A stretch of DNA of 64,000 bases from Lunularia cruciata (GCA_948567375.1 OX419760.1:55180001-55244000), one strand, 5' to 3'. Shown: positions 22,201 through 35,235, numbered from the stretch's first letter. Numbers and translations are program-made. Notes: generated from the letters alone by a model not told the origin.

Positions 22201-25200
22201 TGGCAGATAGGAGGGTGGCAGCCATTCACGGTCAATTCTAAGTTCCCGGGTTTCTACCTTGTAAGCTATGGGAATGGAGTTTAGGAATTAGAAACCCTGT
22301 ATGCATGAAGCCAACGCTAAATGGACGACAGGAGGAAATTTAGAATCGAGGATCGCATTGTACAGGCATAAGCAAGAAAGACAAATAGATTGGCGTCTGC
22401 TCAAGTAATACCTAAGGTAGCCCACGCGTCTGAAAAGTTGGGTTTTCATGTGACAATTCGATTTAAATACTACAGGCATTTAAGCATTTAAGTTGATAGT
22501 TTCTACTTGGAGCGTTCTAGTACGGAGAACACTCAAAGCTTCTCCCAGAGCTTTATTGTATTCTATAGTATTCAGCATTGTATAGTACAGTGTGCTATAG
22601 TATATTGTATTCAATAATATCCAGCATCCTATAGTAGGCGCTTATTTTACAGATTTGATCCATTTCACATGGCGTGACGTGGATGGACTTTATTTGTACC
22701 TGCTGCAGGCTGCTGCACTGCCAAAGAATACTCCATATGGCTTCATCAGGATGTGGACCTACGGATCTGCCACTGGGTCACATGCATTTTCTTACATCCC
22801 GAGCGTTCTCTGGGGTCAACTCAAGCAATGGGCCAAGACGAAAAACAGTAATTTGATGGTCCTCAATATGATGGGCGACGACGCAGCAGATGGAGAAATC
22901 ACTCTCGACAAAAGCACAGGCCGCGTCCGATTCACTGCCCCTCAGGACATGAAGATGGCGAAGAAGATCTCTGCTTGTCAGAGACTCGCAAAGCGCATGA
23001 AAGGAAAGCTCTACGTCAGCCAATTTCGCAGCTCCTCTGTGCATTTACTAGGAGGATGCAATGCTGCTCCGTCACCGAAGAATGGTGTGGCGAATCCAGA
23101 GGGCAATGTCTTCAATCCAGATGCAGAGGATCTATCTGATAATGTGCATCCTGGCTTGTATGTCTGCGATGGAGCTCTGATTCCCTGTTCAGTAGGTGTC
23201 AATCCCACAAACACCATTCTCGCAGCGGCTGAGCGGGTATCTGCTGCTGCTGTGACCTATGCATCTACGATTTTCAAGGAGATAGAGGAGAAAATCAATG
23301 CCAACGGTATTGGAGTCCACTTTCACTTCCCCTCCGTTTCTGGGAAGATTTTGAACCAGATGTCTAACAGGGAAAAGGATGGCGATCTATCACTTCAGCC
23401 AAGGAACGAGAAAAGAACGTCACCCCTGACTGCTATTAAGCAAGTAAGACCTCCTTACTAATCTCCTCCAAGACTGCTGCTTGCCCTAATGTTCCTAAAC
23501 GCTCATTCTTCTGTGTAGTTCCACCATTTGACACAATGTATCGAATATACAATATTGATGGAGTGATTATCGCATGCAGGCTCCTATTATTGTGCGGGAG
23601 ACGTTGCGAGGACAGTTAGGTGGAATGCCTTGTGAGCTGAACCTTGTAATGCACATGGGATTAGATAACGGTGGTCAACACGAGCAAACTAGAAGTTTTG
23701 GAGAATCACACAAGTTTCTGAGGGGACGTGTCGGGGGAACTGCAATTATGCCGCCAGTGAATTCGCAAGTGCTTCACATTTTGGATGGAACTGTAGATTT
23801 GTGCTGGAAGAATCAACGAACCCCTTTCACACAGTATATGCATTACTACCTGCTTCTCGCTTCAGCTTCAGGCGCCAGGTGAAAGCGTAATCTCTGTTTC
23901 TACACACCAGAAAGTTAGACAATTACGGAAATGGATACCGACATTTGAGTGTTTTAGTTAAACCTTCCCTTATTGAGGGCGAGAGATGTGAGACATTGTA
24001 TCCTGATGTTTTCTTGTCACTGTGTAAATCGTCAGATATGTTCTCCATGGGAAGAAGGAGATGCGTCCGTTTCTGCTGTGTTTAAATTTGTGGGACGAAT
24101 CAACGACCTTGCGTGTCAAATTTCAACAGATCTCTCCCCCGACGCCAATATCTGTTCAGCCTAGTATGGACAACAAACTTATGGTCATCCCAACTAAAAT
24201 GCAGAAACAGGAGACCACGAGTTCTCCTGTGCTGGAAGGGACTCTCAAAGTCAGCATGTTTGAGCTTCTGAAGGCCGTGCTTACGCTTCGCGGACCTGAA
24301 AGAGTCACGTTTGTCAGGTTCCTCGCGGAATCTCTGATCCGGACATACGTCATCAGGAATCCTAGAGCTCACCCTAATCAAACACTGCTTCAAACACCTC
24401 TTGATGCAGTTCGTGCTCTGGCTCAAGTAGAGGAATATCCTGGCCACATACTTCATGAGTTCACGACAGGTAATGAATTATGAGCAACTCAGGAATTCAT
24501 CTCATTTCAGATAACGTTACAGACTCAGGACTTGGAAATGTGGGAAGTTTAAGTTGCCGGAGTATATAGAGTCATTACCATACAGATGCTTGCTGTCTTG
24601 TAAATCAGGATGACAGGTAGAGAAGTACTCTGATGAGGTTGAGCTCTTGACTTGTTATTGAGCAGAGGATGGGGTGACTATCAGTGCAAGGCAATGGGTT
24701 TGCCGAGACAAGAGTGAGAATCCAAGCACTTCAAATATGGTGCTTTTGTTGAACGGATATTCCATAGAGAGCTTCTGGCTTCCAACTGAGCCAACGGATA
24801 TTGTGCGCACTCTCTTGCACCACGGTTATGAGCCATGGTTGTTGAATTCAAGACTTCATCCACTGCACACCACTAACCGACCCCTTACTCTCGACGACGT
24901 TGCAAGGCTTGACGTCCCTGCCGGTACGCTTCAGTCCTTCTCCACTTTATCACTACAATACTTATCGAGAGAGAGAGAGAGAGAGAGAGAGTCACCGTTC
25001 GTGTGAAGTCTAGTAGAGTCGATGAGGAGGGGAACCTGCAGCTGGGTGATGACCTAAATGGCAAACAAGATACCACTGACTTGGATATTGTTGTTTGTCT
25101 CTACTCCTCAAATTAACCATCACATCAAGCAATAGGTTTTGTTAGATACCAGCAGCTGGCTGGTGTACTGGAAGAAATAGAAATACTACTGGAGGCTTGT

Positions 25201-26586
25201 GAATCAGGTATCTTGTGATAGAATTCTTCATGGTTGCTGGCCACTAATTTTCCACTGACATAGAATCAGTGGATTTGCCATGCCAGTGTTGAGAAAGATG
25301 GCAGAAGTTAGAGGAGATCAGTTGCCAATTCATGTAATGGCTTTCTGCATCGGAGGAATACACATCAATATGGCGATTTTGGGTGGTTATGTTCAATCAT
25401 CCCAAATCGCATCTCTTGTCTGCACCAACTCTTCCATGTTCTTCAGGGTTACGGATTTCGCGATGGCAAAACTTTACCCGCCGCTTATGCCGGTACATAT
25501 TCACTCCCTTAAACTGTTAAACATTTTGTATTATATATCAGAGTGCATTCTCTGATTAATCTGAAATGCAGAAATTCCAGCCGAAGTCAATGGACAGATT
25601 TAGGAGCTCTAGTTACTAGAGTTCTAATGGAAAGAGACACTGAGATGTGCGAAAATCTGTCCATCTTACACGGTAGCTTCAAGGAACTTCATTGGATGCA
25701 GATCCTACTAATGTCTTGTGGATTCAAGGGAACTATTGCTTGCATCCCTGACTTTCACCAAATTGCCAGTTTTAAGTCCCGTTGCAGCCAGGAGTTAATA
25801 TTCTCCTTTCACCATTGGAAAGGCATACAAAAGAAGCAGAATTAGTATTCTGAAGCATGCATATGATGTTCCATAATGTCGATTCCGAACTCAATTGATT
25901 GGCTTGTGCAACAGATTTCCATGGCTATACTTGGCAAGAATATAGCCTTCCACACTCAGTCAAAATCAGAGGACGGAATCAGGCATCAGCTACTTCGATA
26001 TATAGCTAAGCAGATTCCTCGAGTGGAGATGTGCGATAACGATGCCTGCACAACGTTTTCTGGTATCTTTGGCAACCCATTTTGGCACGCCAATATCTCC
26101 GCTGCAGTCCACAGCAACAACGCAGCACCCCCTATCTTTTCCATGGGAGGGATGCCCCATCTTCGGAGGATACTTCTGAAGGGTCACCTGGTTGATTCCG
26201 AAGGGCAAGAGACTTACATGACACACCCGGAAAGACTTGCGGTTCCTACCACCTTCATCAATGGAGGTAAGGAGCTGCTAGTAATTCAAGAAACGGGGAG
26301 GTTGGGCTTCGAATTCATGAACCGACATCACCCTCAGTTTGTTCACGCCCACAAGGTTGTGCCTAACTTCGGGCACGCAGATCTGTTCTTAGGGGAGAAG
26401 TCAACCTACCACGTATTTCCTCTCATTGTTGAGCATCTAGACCGAGTACGATCAGGACAACACAAGTCTAGAGGCGAAAAACAACTGCAGGAATGGGAAG
26501 AAGAAAGTTCGAATATCACCCCTTTCAACACGTTTCTTTTCTTGATCATCGGATTTGTTCTCTTGGTTTTCGCCTTTTTCGTATAA
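19211..26586 (+). CDS. GMC/cholesterol-oxidase-like FAD oxidoreductase fused to an alpha/beta hydrolase (gene A)
   Basis: Ten exons can be placed by GT-AG junctions and by match to gene B: 19211-19498, 19881-20294, 20565-20781, 21162-21403, 22709-23443, 23580-23878, 24036-24469, 24666-24923, 25287-25492, 25915-26586. They join in frame to 1,254 residues. Residues 35-40 GSGYGG with Glu58 form the FAD Rossmann site; GAGVGGGS is at 108-115; CIACGNCITGC (Cys 206, 209, 212, 216) has ferredoxin CX2CX2CX3C spacing; SVHLLGGCN (about 498-506) and GVNPTNTI (about 550-557) are the GMC C-terminal His and Asn regions. A hydrolase-like domain follows: LLLNGYS near 904, the nucleophile elbow AFCIGG with Cys983 where Ser is usual, and FGHAD with His1185. 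The last 17 residues are a hydrophobic helix, suggesting a tail anchor. Likely acts on sterol or other hydrophobic alcohols; the substrate is unknown. The ATG at 19211 is chosen because both copies keep it and the in-frame sequence upstream lacks ATG. Confidence 0.88.
21026..21161 (+). repeat. 32-bp minisatellite ending at the exon 4 splice acceptor of gene A
   Basis: AACTTT recurs at 21057, 21089, 21121 and 21153, an exact 32-bp period (unit like GGTCCTTCAATTTGGCTCCC plus AACTTTTGAG). The last unit is the functional acceptor CCAACTTTCAG. Gene B has a single unit at this place (about 45185-45215). Confidence 0.8.
24967..24991 (+). repeat. (GA)n tract in intron 8 of gene A
   Basis: An uninterrupted GA dinucleotide run of about 25 bases, about 45 bp after the exon 8 donor. 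The matching intron in gene B has a much longer run. Confidence 0.9.
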
Positions 26587-27017
26587 ATCCCTTGATCATC
26601 AAATAATGAACACCATACGGGAGCCCAGATTGACTGCATCATCCCATAATTTCTTCTGCTGAGGATTGCGCACAAACGCAAAATAACGCACACATCCACT
26701 CAGCGACATCCAGTTGGGCTCCTACATTAGAGCTGATGGCTGACATAGGTGAGGCATCCTTTCTCAGCCGGGTGGATACTAGAGAGGGATTCGCTGTTCG
26801 CTCCGGGGGATTCTCTCGCACTTTCCGATTCGCTTGTCAAAATGCACCCTCGTCCACCCGGCACTAATAATAATCCATCCAGTGTTTTATCACCGTGTCG
26901 TGGCGACAGATGTACAACGATAGACCAACTGCTTGTATCGGTAAGACTAACAGCCCGTTATTTTGTGATCGTGTCACAAAATATCGCGATGGACGATGGT
27001 GGAGCAGTTGCTTCACC

Positions 27018-27240
27018 TCGGCTCGGCTAGTACCGTGTATCAGGATCCCTAGCAGGAAATAGCGTAGTATATTGGCTCGTCTAATACAGAGTATCAGGAT
27101 CCGGACCCGGGCTAAAGGTATCATTAGCGCCTCATATACACATAGGTAGGTAGGAAATAGCCTACTTTATTGGCTCGTCGAATAATGTGTATCAGGATCC
27201 CGACCCGGGCTAGAGTTATCAGCACCCCGCACACACGTAG
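27018..27240 (+). repeat. 98-bp tandem repeat in the arm A 3' flank
   Basis: TTGGCTCGTC starts at 27072 and 27170 with following GTATCAGGATCC and GACCCGGGCTA; a partial earlier unit begins near 27018. The block is GC-richer than its surroundings and is absent from arm B. Confidence 0.75.
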
Positions 27241-27370
27241 GTAGTTAGGTTTATGGAAGCAGAGTTGCACTGTTTAGTTCATTGAACGAATTTTAATTTT
27301 AATCCCATCCATGTGACATGAGTAACTTGATCATTTTTGCTTGGTTCTCAACTGCTCTTTAACCACAGAT

Positions 27371-28290
27371 CTAAAATGGTGTACAACATAGTTACCACAT
27401 GATCATGTGATCATGATGTCGGATATGGACTTCCGATACTTCAAAGGGTGTTAGGGGCTAAAAGCGTCAAATAGGGAGGTTGATAAGACAATAAAGCGGA
27501 TGCTTAGTAACAGGAAAAAGCGTAAGGCGTGAAAAAAGAGCAAAGAAAATGACAATTTTCAAACATATAACCTGTCACAAAGTCGGACGGACGACTTCCC
27601 CATGCAGAAGGTGGCAAATATGAATTTTCTGGTGAATCGAATATTGAATCTACAAATAATTGAATAATTGATTCTGCTGACTCAAATTTCTGCTCAACTG
27701 GAGTAGAAGATATCATGATCTGTCCATCAGTCAGTTCACCAAACATAGCAGTCACAGTTTTACAGCTACTCTAGTAGTCTTTCTAGATTGCTAAAATATC
27801 CTATGGAAGTTGCAATTACGCGCCACCCTCCAGCATGAACAGTTCAGAATGCATCTGTAGATGTGAGCCGCATGTCAGGGCAGTATTACTTGCTGATTTC
27901 AACCATGTTTTGTGGTTCCGTCCGTCGTTTGGATATGTCCATAACCACTTGTAATGCTCTTGGTGAAGACTTGAAATCTATAGTCACTCATGTGTTCGAC
28001 GGGATGATACTCGAGTCAAAATCTATCGTCATCCATGTGCTGAGCCAAGGCATCAAATTGAGTATGTTCCCCTTTGTGGGAACTGTAAAGATTTAAGGCC
28101 TGTTGGCAGCTAATGTCCTCAGGCCCCCAACCCAAAGGTACAGTCATTGGTACTGGTACTACTGTCACCATTCTAAAGTGACCCAAAGTAAGGTCAGAGC
28201 TGGAAGAGACTTCAAACCCAAAGACAAAGTCAAAGAAGGTGAAACTTGGAGGAGTACCACCATATGATAATGTGGCAGATCTGGTATCTA
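27371..28290. other. Spacer sequence, no supported gene
   Basis: A minus-strand open frame at 27504-27755 (83 codons; contains SSTPVEQKFESAESIIQLF) has protein-like composition and could be an exon remnant, but no family is recognisable and there are no clear splice signals on both sides. The rest shows nothing. Confidence 0.35.
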
Positions 28291-28299
28291 CCCAAACCA

Positions 28300-30270
28300 A
28301 TTCTACCTTTAGGCAACCATGGACAATAAGTTGTACAAGAAGCAGCTGAGTTTTGCCCTCAAGAAAGTAAGGGCAATGCCCAAGAAAGAATTGCCGACCA
28401 TCTATCATATTGAGCAAGTGGATTTGGGATCTCCTGAAGTGGATGTAGAGATCACAGGTTGCATGATAACATTAGTACCTATTTCCAGTGTGAATATCAA
28501 GACAAAAGATACTGCACATTGATTGATCAAACCAGACCAAGAGACAACCTTTGGGCATGATGTCTAACATCATTACAATCATCAGAGGAGTACCCTTCAA
28601 ATTTAATTACATCATGTTGCGACCAATGACCAAAATTGGTTATCCATTGTTGATCAAAAGGCCCTTGTTGTATAATGCTCAAGTTGTTATGGATTAGCAT
28701 CAGCAGAAGTTGAGGTTCAAGGACATCTTGTCTGAAGACCAGAAGTTGGTGACAGTGAGCTGGATGTAGGTTCCTCACCTCAGGGAAACCACTTCATCAG
28801 AAGATGAAGATGAATCCAAAGTTCATTGTCTTCATCATCCAAAGACTTGAATGAAGAAGTCCAAGTCAACTACTTAGAATGCTACGATGTAGAGGTCAAA
28901 GATGAAGACACATATGACATCACCTTGGATGAAAATGATTTGGAGGAAAGAGGTCTAAACTCCATACAACTTGGGTTGAGCAAATTCATACATGTTGAAG
29001 GAGTCATCAATCTTAATGATTGTCAAGATGTAGTCTTGAGTGAAGGAAAATTTTTGGGAATCTCCAAGATTGTTACTTATTACAAGTTAGCAGGATACAT
29101 TGCACTATTTATAGAGTACTAGGATGTATTTGCCTGGTTGACTGATCAAATGCCAAGAATTCCTAAACAATTTGTGGAACATTGGATTGATCTTGTTGAA
29201 GGTGCCATTCCGTTTCAGCAGCGATAATATCACTTGCACCTGAAGTACTCACTCTTAGTGAAAGATGAAACTGACAAGTACCTAGGAGCTGGAGTAATTT
29301 TTCCAATCTTGAGCAGTAAATGGGTTTGTCACATTGTAATTTTTCCAAGAAGAAGATTGGGAATATTTGAGTGTGCCAAGATTTTCACAAATTGAGTATA
29401 GTGATGAGAAAGAATTATCATCCTTTGCCCTTTATGGATACTATTCAGGATCAAGTAGCCGGTCATCCTTGCTATAGTTTTTCTTGATGAATTTTCAAGC
29501 TATAATCAAGTGTCTATCCAAGAAGAAGACAAGGACAAGACCACATTTACCACCAATTGGAACACCTTTGCTTACAATCAAATGCACTTCGGGTTATGTA
29601 CTACTTTCTAGTGGATGATGCATACAATTTTTAAAGATTTTTTTGTGAAAATTTGTGGAAGTTTTTATTGATGAATTTTGTGTGTTTGGCCATAAAGAAA
29701 TACATTTGGATTACCTTTGCCAAAATTTTGAAAGGTGTCATTCTGCTGGCTTGTCATTACACTTGGAGATCATTACCCAAAGAAATTCTTCTTCACAATG
29801 ATGGAAGGAATTCTTTTGGGGCACTGGGTCTCAAGCCGAGGTATTGAAGTTGATGTCAAGAAGGTGAAAGTCATCTTAGCTTTGGACCACCCAAAAATAT
29901 TTGGGGGGTTCCAAAGAGCCTTCTTGGGACATGTTGGATACTACAAATGCTTTGTGTCTAATTATGTAGTGCTAGCTACACCTTTAACAAAGCTGCTGAA
30001 GAAGTCTGAAGACTATTTGTGGGAAGTAGAACCAGAAGAAACTTTCCAAGTGTTGAAGAAGAAACTGGTGGAAGCACTAGTTATGAGTGCTCTAAATTGG
30101 GATGTCCTTTTTCATTGTATGTGGACACTTCATCCATGGCAATGGGAGTAGTCTTGAGTCAGAAGGATGCAAATAAGAAGGACTATCCAATTTATTACAA
30201 TAGCCGACAACATTGGGTTGCAGAAAAGAATTGCATGCCTAGGATATGGATGGGATGATTAGAGTGACAT
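28300..30270 (+). pseudogene. Ty3/gypsy pol fragment (non-chromovirus), protease to RNase H
   Basis: The fragment shows DVFAWLTDQMPRIP (about 29126-29165), the gypsy RT lead-in (DVFAWsYxDMPGl type); then DKTTFTTNWNTFAYNQMHFG across 29535-29595; then the catalytic box as VEVFIDEFCVFG (about 29657-29692), in which the second Asp of FIDD is Glu; then GIEVDVKKVKVI and GHVGYYKCFVSNY; and RNase H with LYVDTSSMAMGVVLSQKD and YYNSRQHWVAEKNC (about 30105-30235). Many stops and shifts. The region from 28300 to 29100 is probably the protease and linker, but less clear. No LTRs were identified. Confidence 0.75.
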
Positions 30271-33230
30271 GAGATTTTAAACTTGATACATACTCTTGGT
30301 GACACCATGTGAGAGTCCTTCAAGACATGGAAGATAGGGGAAGTTTTTTTCCAATGTTTGTTAGATGATCTAGGCTTGTTGGTAGAGATTGAGAGTGAAA
30401 CTGCAGGAAGACCATAGCTCTAGCAGATCTTATGATTCAGTTCAAGGAGGGGAGATTGGTTGCCAACCAGTCAAGTGGGTGAAAGGAAGAAGGACCTCAC
30501 ATTGGTGTTTTTTGAAAGCTAGCTTATAGCTCCTGGCAATCAAAGGATTGCTCTGCTATTATAAGGATAAAGATAGCTTGATCAAGTGACCAAACCCATT
30601 AAACCTATGGTGAGCATAGCTCAGAAAGCCAAATAAAAAAACTGATTCTCTCTTAGATTTTTTTGTACTCTAACCTATCTAATGTATGTAACTCAACATC
30701 TTGTGTGTAATCATGTGTGTTGTGTTTTAGTGTCATTTTAGCAAACCTTTAGAATGGAAGTTCTAGGGATGACCTGGTGATACTTGTAATGTATTTGGAT
30801 TGTTATTGGAGCTAGCACTTGCAAGCCCTTAACTATCAAGAAGAGTGTGCATGTTCATAGTTTGTGTTGTGAGTATGTTGGTTGCAAGCCATGCTACAGC
30901 CTGCCTCGATGCCTCCAAGCATGATATAGGCTAATAAAAATCACCTTCCTGGTAATAGATCTTGTGAGAGTCTTCTTGCTCATGAGGGGATATTGTAATC
31001 TAGGATAGGAGTTGACATTGGCATTAATCATGTTGAATCAAAATTAAGCCTGAGGATTGTTTATTGGAAAGAAGATTTTTGCTGCAACAAGGTGTAGACC
31101 CATCACCTGATTGAGCCTCAAGATTAAAGTTGTTAGGGAACAACCTTGGGATGCATTCTTATCCTACCTTAAGCATTTATTTGAGGTAGTTGATAATCCT
31201 TCTAACAACTAGAACTCCAAAATTAGGGAGGAAAATCTTGGCATGCTCTTGCTCAAACCCCAAATTGGTATTTTTCCCAAAGGCACTTCATTGGTTGTTC
31301 TTTGGGTCTAAATATCACACATTGGCAATCTCTTGAGTAGGTTTGGACTTGGTTCCCCTTCTTCTCTTGGTGCATCTCCTTTTACTTCTGCGTGAGTATC
31401 CCAAATGGATAACTTAGGATGGTGTGATTAACGAATTTCACACTCTTCATTTGACTTTGTGATTTCTCCATCTGATTTCTCAAAAGTTGAAGAATACACT
31501 AGTTGATATTCTGTAACCTTCTTCTTTTTCCTACAAAGTCTAGCCACTTGTGCTACACTCATAAGTTTTGATGCAGGCTTATATTTGGTCCATTGTGCAG
31601 TTGGTGTGCTATGCACCTCTAGTTCTTTAGGCTCAGCTGATTCTCCCATCCTCAAGAAGAACTCATCTTCCTCTTAAATCATCTGGAAGTTATTATGCCT
31701 CATTGGTGTGCTCTAATAATACATGATAGGGGAGAATTGTCTTTGAAGAACAAATTATCTTCCCATGTTTAGCAATGCCATCATTGCATAAAAATGGATT
31801 ACAAAAGAGATTATGTAATTAGGTCTTTTTTCCATAAATGTACCATACATCTTTTGTGTGTAATGGTGAAAGACCACGGCCTAATTGATATTGTATACTA
31901 CAGAGACATACACAAAGAAGATTGCATGAATGATGGTCAAGTAAGTTGTTAGTTGGGCACCAAACAGCCTCATGATTACTCTCACTATTGCCCCTGTTGC
32001 AAGGTCTCTATATGTTGATACTTTAAACTCATTCCTCCCAACTCATTTTCCTGTGATTTCTTGGTTATTTTTTGGTTCTCTTTGTATTGAGTGTTGAGGG
32101 TGTGTGCTTGCATCTTGTGAAAGTATATGATGTTAGTGATCTTAGACTCCTTCTGTAGATTTCCAAAAAGGTTCCACTCCCCCAAAGTTTCTCAACTTCA
32201 GTTCATAGGTTACTTCCACCAAAACTTAATTCCAATCTCACAACAAGAAACAAAGATGAAGCTTCTTTAAGAAATCGCTGTCATAACCATCTCAACCTTC
32301 TTATTACAAGTGCTTCAAGGTTCAGCCCTCTCGTTGAGTTCTTTCTACCCCACACTGTTTCTCTCTTCTCTTGAAATCCAAACCACTCTTAATTCCCCTC
32401 CCTCAGGCAAGTATTTTGTGCTTGAAGTTTCTCTAGTGGATTGGTTTCTGCAAGATCAATTATACAATCATATTTTGGAGTAAGAATGAAATGGCAGGAA
32501 ACAATCCCCATTATGACGGATGCCAATTAAATTTTGAGCTCGTTTTGTCATCTTGCCTACTCAATGGTCCACCATCTTACTCATGTGTGGGATGATTTGG
32601 TAGTTCTTGCAGTGTCCATCAATGGAATTTCAAACATGTAGGATGGTTGGGCAGTTCTTATGACAACCATGAATGGAATTTAAAACATTATCAAGTGGAT
32701 TCAAGTTCCACCTTCCTCCAGTCATTCATCTATTATCTTTGGCACCATATTATTTATCTTCTAGAAAACATTTTCTATCTTTGAATCTGATGATCACTCT
32801 CCATACTTAATCTCTTCTGATTTCACCCCTCCTTCATCCAAAGATCTGAACTATGCTAAAGGGACTGTCTCCCTCTCTGTCAAATTAATCAAAGACAAGT
32901 GGAAATATAAAAAATTCACCAATATATTAATAATAAAATTTCCATTAATTGTCTCATATAATATTATGATGTTTATTTCAACTCTCTAATATATGATATA
33001 ACTAAAAAGATTTCTAGTACATCTACATATATAGATTTCATACATTATTTATGGCTTTATTGTTTAAGTATTTCAAAAAGTATTGCCTTCATGGGGAAGA
33101 CTTGACACAATTCTTTGTAAGAGTTATTTGGAGAACTTTCTCCACTTTCTTGAATACACAAAGAACTTAATGTTAGTACATTGACTACTTGAACATGGAG
33201 TATATTTCTTATTTCAGAGCAATGGGAAAA
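30271..33230. other. Anonymous spacer sequence
   Basis: Short open frames only. A minus-strand frame at 31428-31655 (75 codons, Lys-rich LCRKKKKV) is unrecognised. The stretch next to the copia remnant may include its missing gag half, but nothing diagnostic is visible. Confidence 0.35.
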
Positions 33231-33239
33231 GAACATTTC

Positions 33240-34976
33240 AAAGAAAGGAATGCTTGTACTTGGGTATGGAGTTGCAAAAGGTAAGCTATTCAAGTTGTTG
33301 GAATCTTATTGTCCTGATATTGCATTAGTTGCTGACAACCATTGTGACAACCATCTATGGCATTTTTGGTTGGGACATTTATCAAAGCCCAACATTCAAG
33401 CTCTATGAAAGATGTTAGAGTGTTTGAAGTTAGATCCCTAAGGAAATTTCAAGTTTTGCAATGTCTATGCAGAAGGAAAGGAGCACAAGGCTCATATTCT
33501 CGAGAAATCCTCAAGTAGAATTTTTGGTCCAGTAGACCAAAAACTCAAATGCAAATGTTTGGGGATATATGACTATGAAGACTCTTAGTAGAGTGGCATA
33601 CTACATATCCTTTGTGGATGACAATAATAAGAAGAGTTTTGTCTTCCTTAGTAAGAGCAAGGAAAGAAGTGTTACAAAAGTTCAAAAAATTTGTAACTTT
33701 GGCTGAGTTGCAAACTATGAGGGGAGTCAAACTACTTAGAAAATATAGAAGTTTAGAGTATAAGAATGAGGAATTCCTGTCTTTCTCATTAGAAAAAGGA
33801 ATTTTTCTTGACGGTACTGCTAGACATAGCATAGCCTAGAATGGAGTTGCAAGGAGGTTGAATCTTAAGCTGGTGGAGAAAACATCAATAATGCTTCAAC
33901 ATGCAAGCTCAAGAGAAATTTTGGAATGCAACTATCACTACTGCTAATTTCTTGAGGAATATCAATATCATTAGTGCATTACAAGAGAAAAATTCTAAAT
34001 AGTGCTGAAGTGGAAGGAAATCTTGTGTTTTTACATTGAGAGTTCTTGGCTATCCTGCTTATTCGTATATTCCTACATAGAAAAAGAGAAACTTCACTAA
34101 GAAAGAAAAAAGGATGATTTTTGTAAGTTATGAAGATGGTTTGAAAGGTACCTTCTTTTCAATCCTAAGACTGAATAGGTTATCAGAAGTTCTCTTTCAT
34201 GAGTTGATGACTTGGAGGAGAAAACAACAATGAAATGCTAGATCTAGTTGATTAGCATGGTCAATCTATCTTTCCAAGTTATAGGGTCAATTCTTCAACT
34301 CAATCAACAGAAAATAAATCCTACCCTTAACCTAAAGAACCATCTAAAGAGCCCTTGGATGTATATAGGAGGTGCCCAAAGCACATGGTGTTTTTTGATC
34401 TTGATGCTACAAAAGGAGAAAAGGACCCTTAGAAGGTAGCCCTATGTATTGAATCTTTAAGTGAAATTCCAAGAAGGTCAAAAGATAACATGGAACTTCT
34501 TAGTGAAGGTCCAAGAAGATCAAATAGAGTTAGAAAGCCTATTGTCAAATTTGGCTTTCCTTTTGAACAACAGTTACATATATTACATATGATGAAATCA
34601 ATATAAGATAAAACTTACATCTACAATGAGATAGATGGTGATGTTGGGACTTTACAAAAGCAATGTATAGATCAGATTGAAGTCAATGGGAGCTAGTTGT
34701 AGCAGACAAAAGGAAGAAATTTTGTACCAAAAGTATAGCTACTAGCTGATTTACCACCAAGTAGAGAAGCAATTGGTAAAAACTGGGTATATAGGGTGGA
34801 GTTGAGAATGAGATCTTGAAGTACAAAGCAAGATTTTTTCCAAACTGCTTCAAACATAAAGCATCTATTAATTACACTGAAACCTTTACAGGTGTGGCCA
34901 AGTCTAGGTCTATCTAGCTACTTCTAGCATTTGCTGCAAAGAGAGATTGAGAAGTAGAGCAATTAGATGTCAAGAC
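33240..34976 (+). pseudogene. Older Ty1/copia pol fragment, gag-pre-integrase to start of RT
   Basis: LWHFWLGHLSKPNIQAL (about 33356-33406) is the copia gag-pre-integrase finger. Integrase follows with AYYISFVDDNNKKSFVF (about 33595-33650) and NGVARRLNLKLVEK (about 33842-33884), where the usual catalytic E of NGVAER is R. The RT lead-in has GKNWVYRVEL (about 34772) and ends abruptly after EQLDVKT (about 34957-34976). It is broken by many stops. At 34977 it meets LTR sequence of the younger copia element; a distal RT piece of a copia element resumes at 38610. Confidence 0.78.
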
Positions 34977-35235
34977 TATATATGTGCAGAGTGGGCTATA
35001 TGAAGGCTGGTATGAGCATGTTTCAGCGGTAGAGGTAGCTTCTGGGATGAGAAGTAAACCACATTACTTCCTGTTGTCCTCTGATTTCTGTTCAATGGAG
35101 TTTATGATGTGCTATCGTGAGAGGTCATGTGTACTGTGTTTTCTAACAATTGGTATCAGAGCTTAGTTGGTCCTAAGAGGGTCTTGAGACTTGAGGGTGT
35201 AGTGAAGTGGGTCTACAAGCCAGTCCACAGCAAAG

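Larger units (their letters stand above)
18390..27370 (+). repeat. Inverted duplication, arm A
   Basis: The reverse complement of about 38930-47565 aligns along this arm: 5' flank from about 18390, promoter, all ten exons and most introns, 3' flank to about 26790, then again at 27250-27370 (GTTGCACTGTTTAG, CATGTGACATGAGTA). Arm-specific segments are the SINE-like insertions at 18529-18719 and 18897-19027, a longer intron-3 minisatellite, and the 98-bp tandem repeat near 27018-27240. Confidence 0.9.

Noticed and set aside
25268-25286. ATG at 25280 as a start of a separate hydrolase gene
   Set aside because: The acceptor CCATGCCAG at 25286 gives an in-frame join from exon 8 in both copies, so a single fused protein is simpler.
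25543-25845. 100-codon plus-strand open frame between exons 9 and 10 of gene A
   Set aside because: It lies wholly within intron 9 and the joined protein is continuous without it; gene B does not keep the frame.
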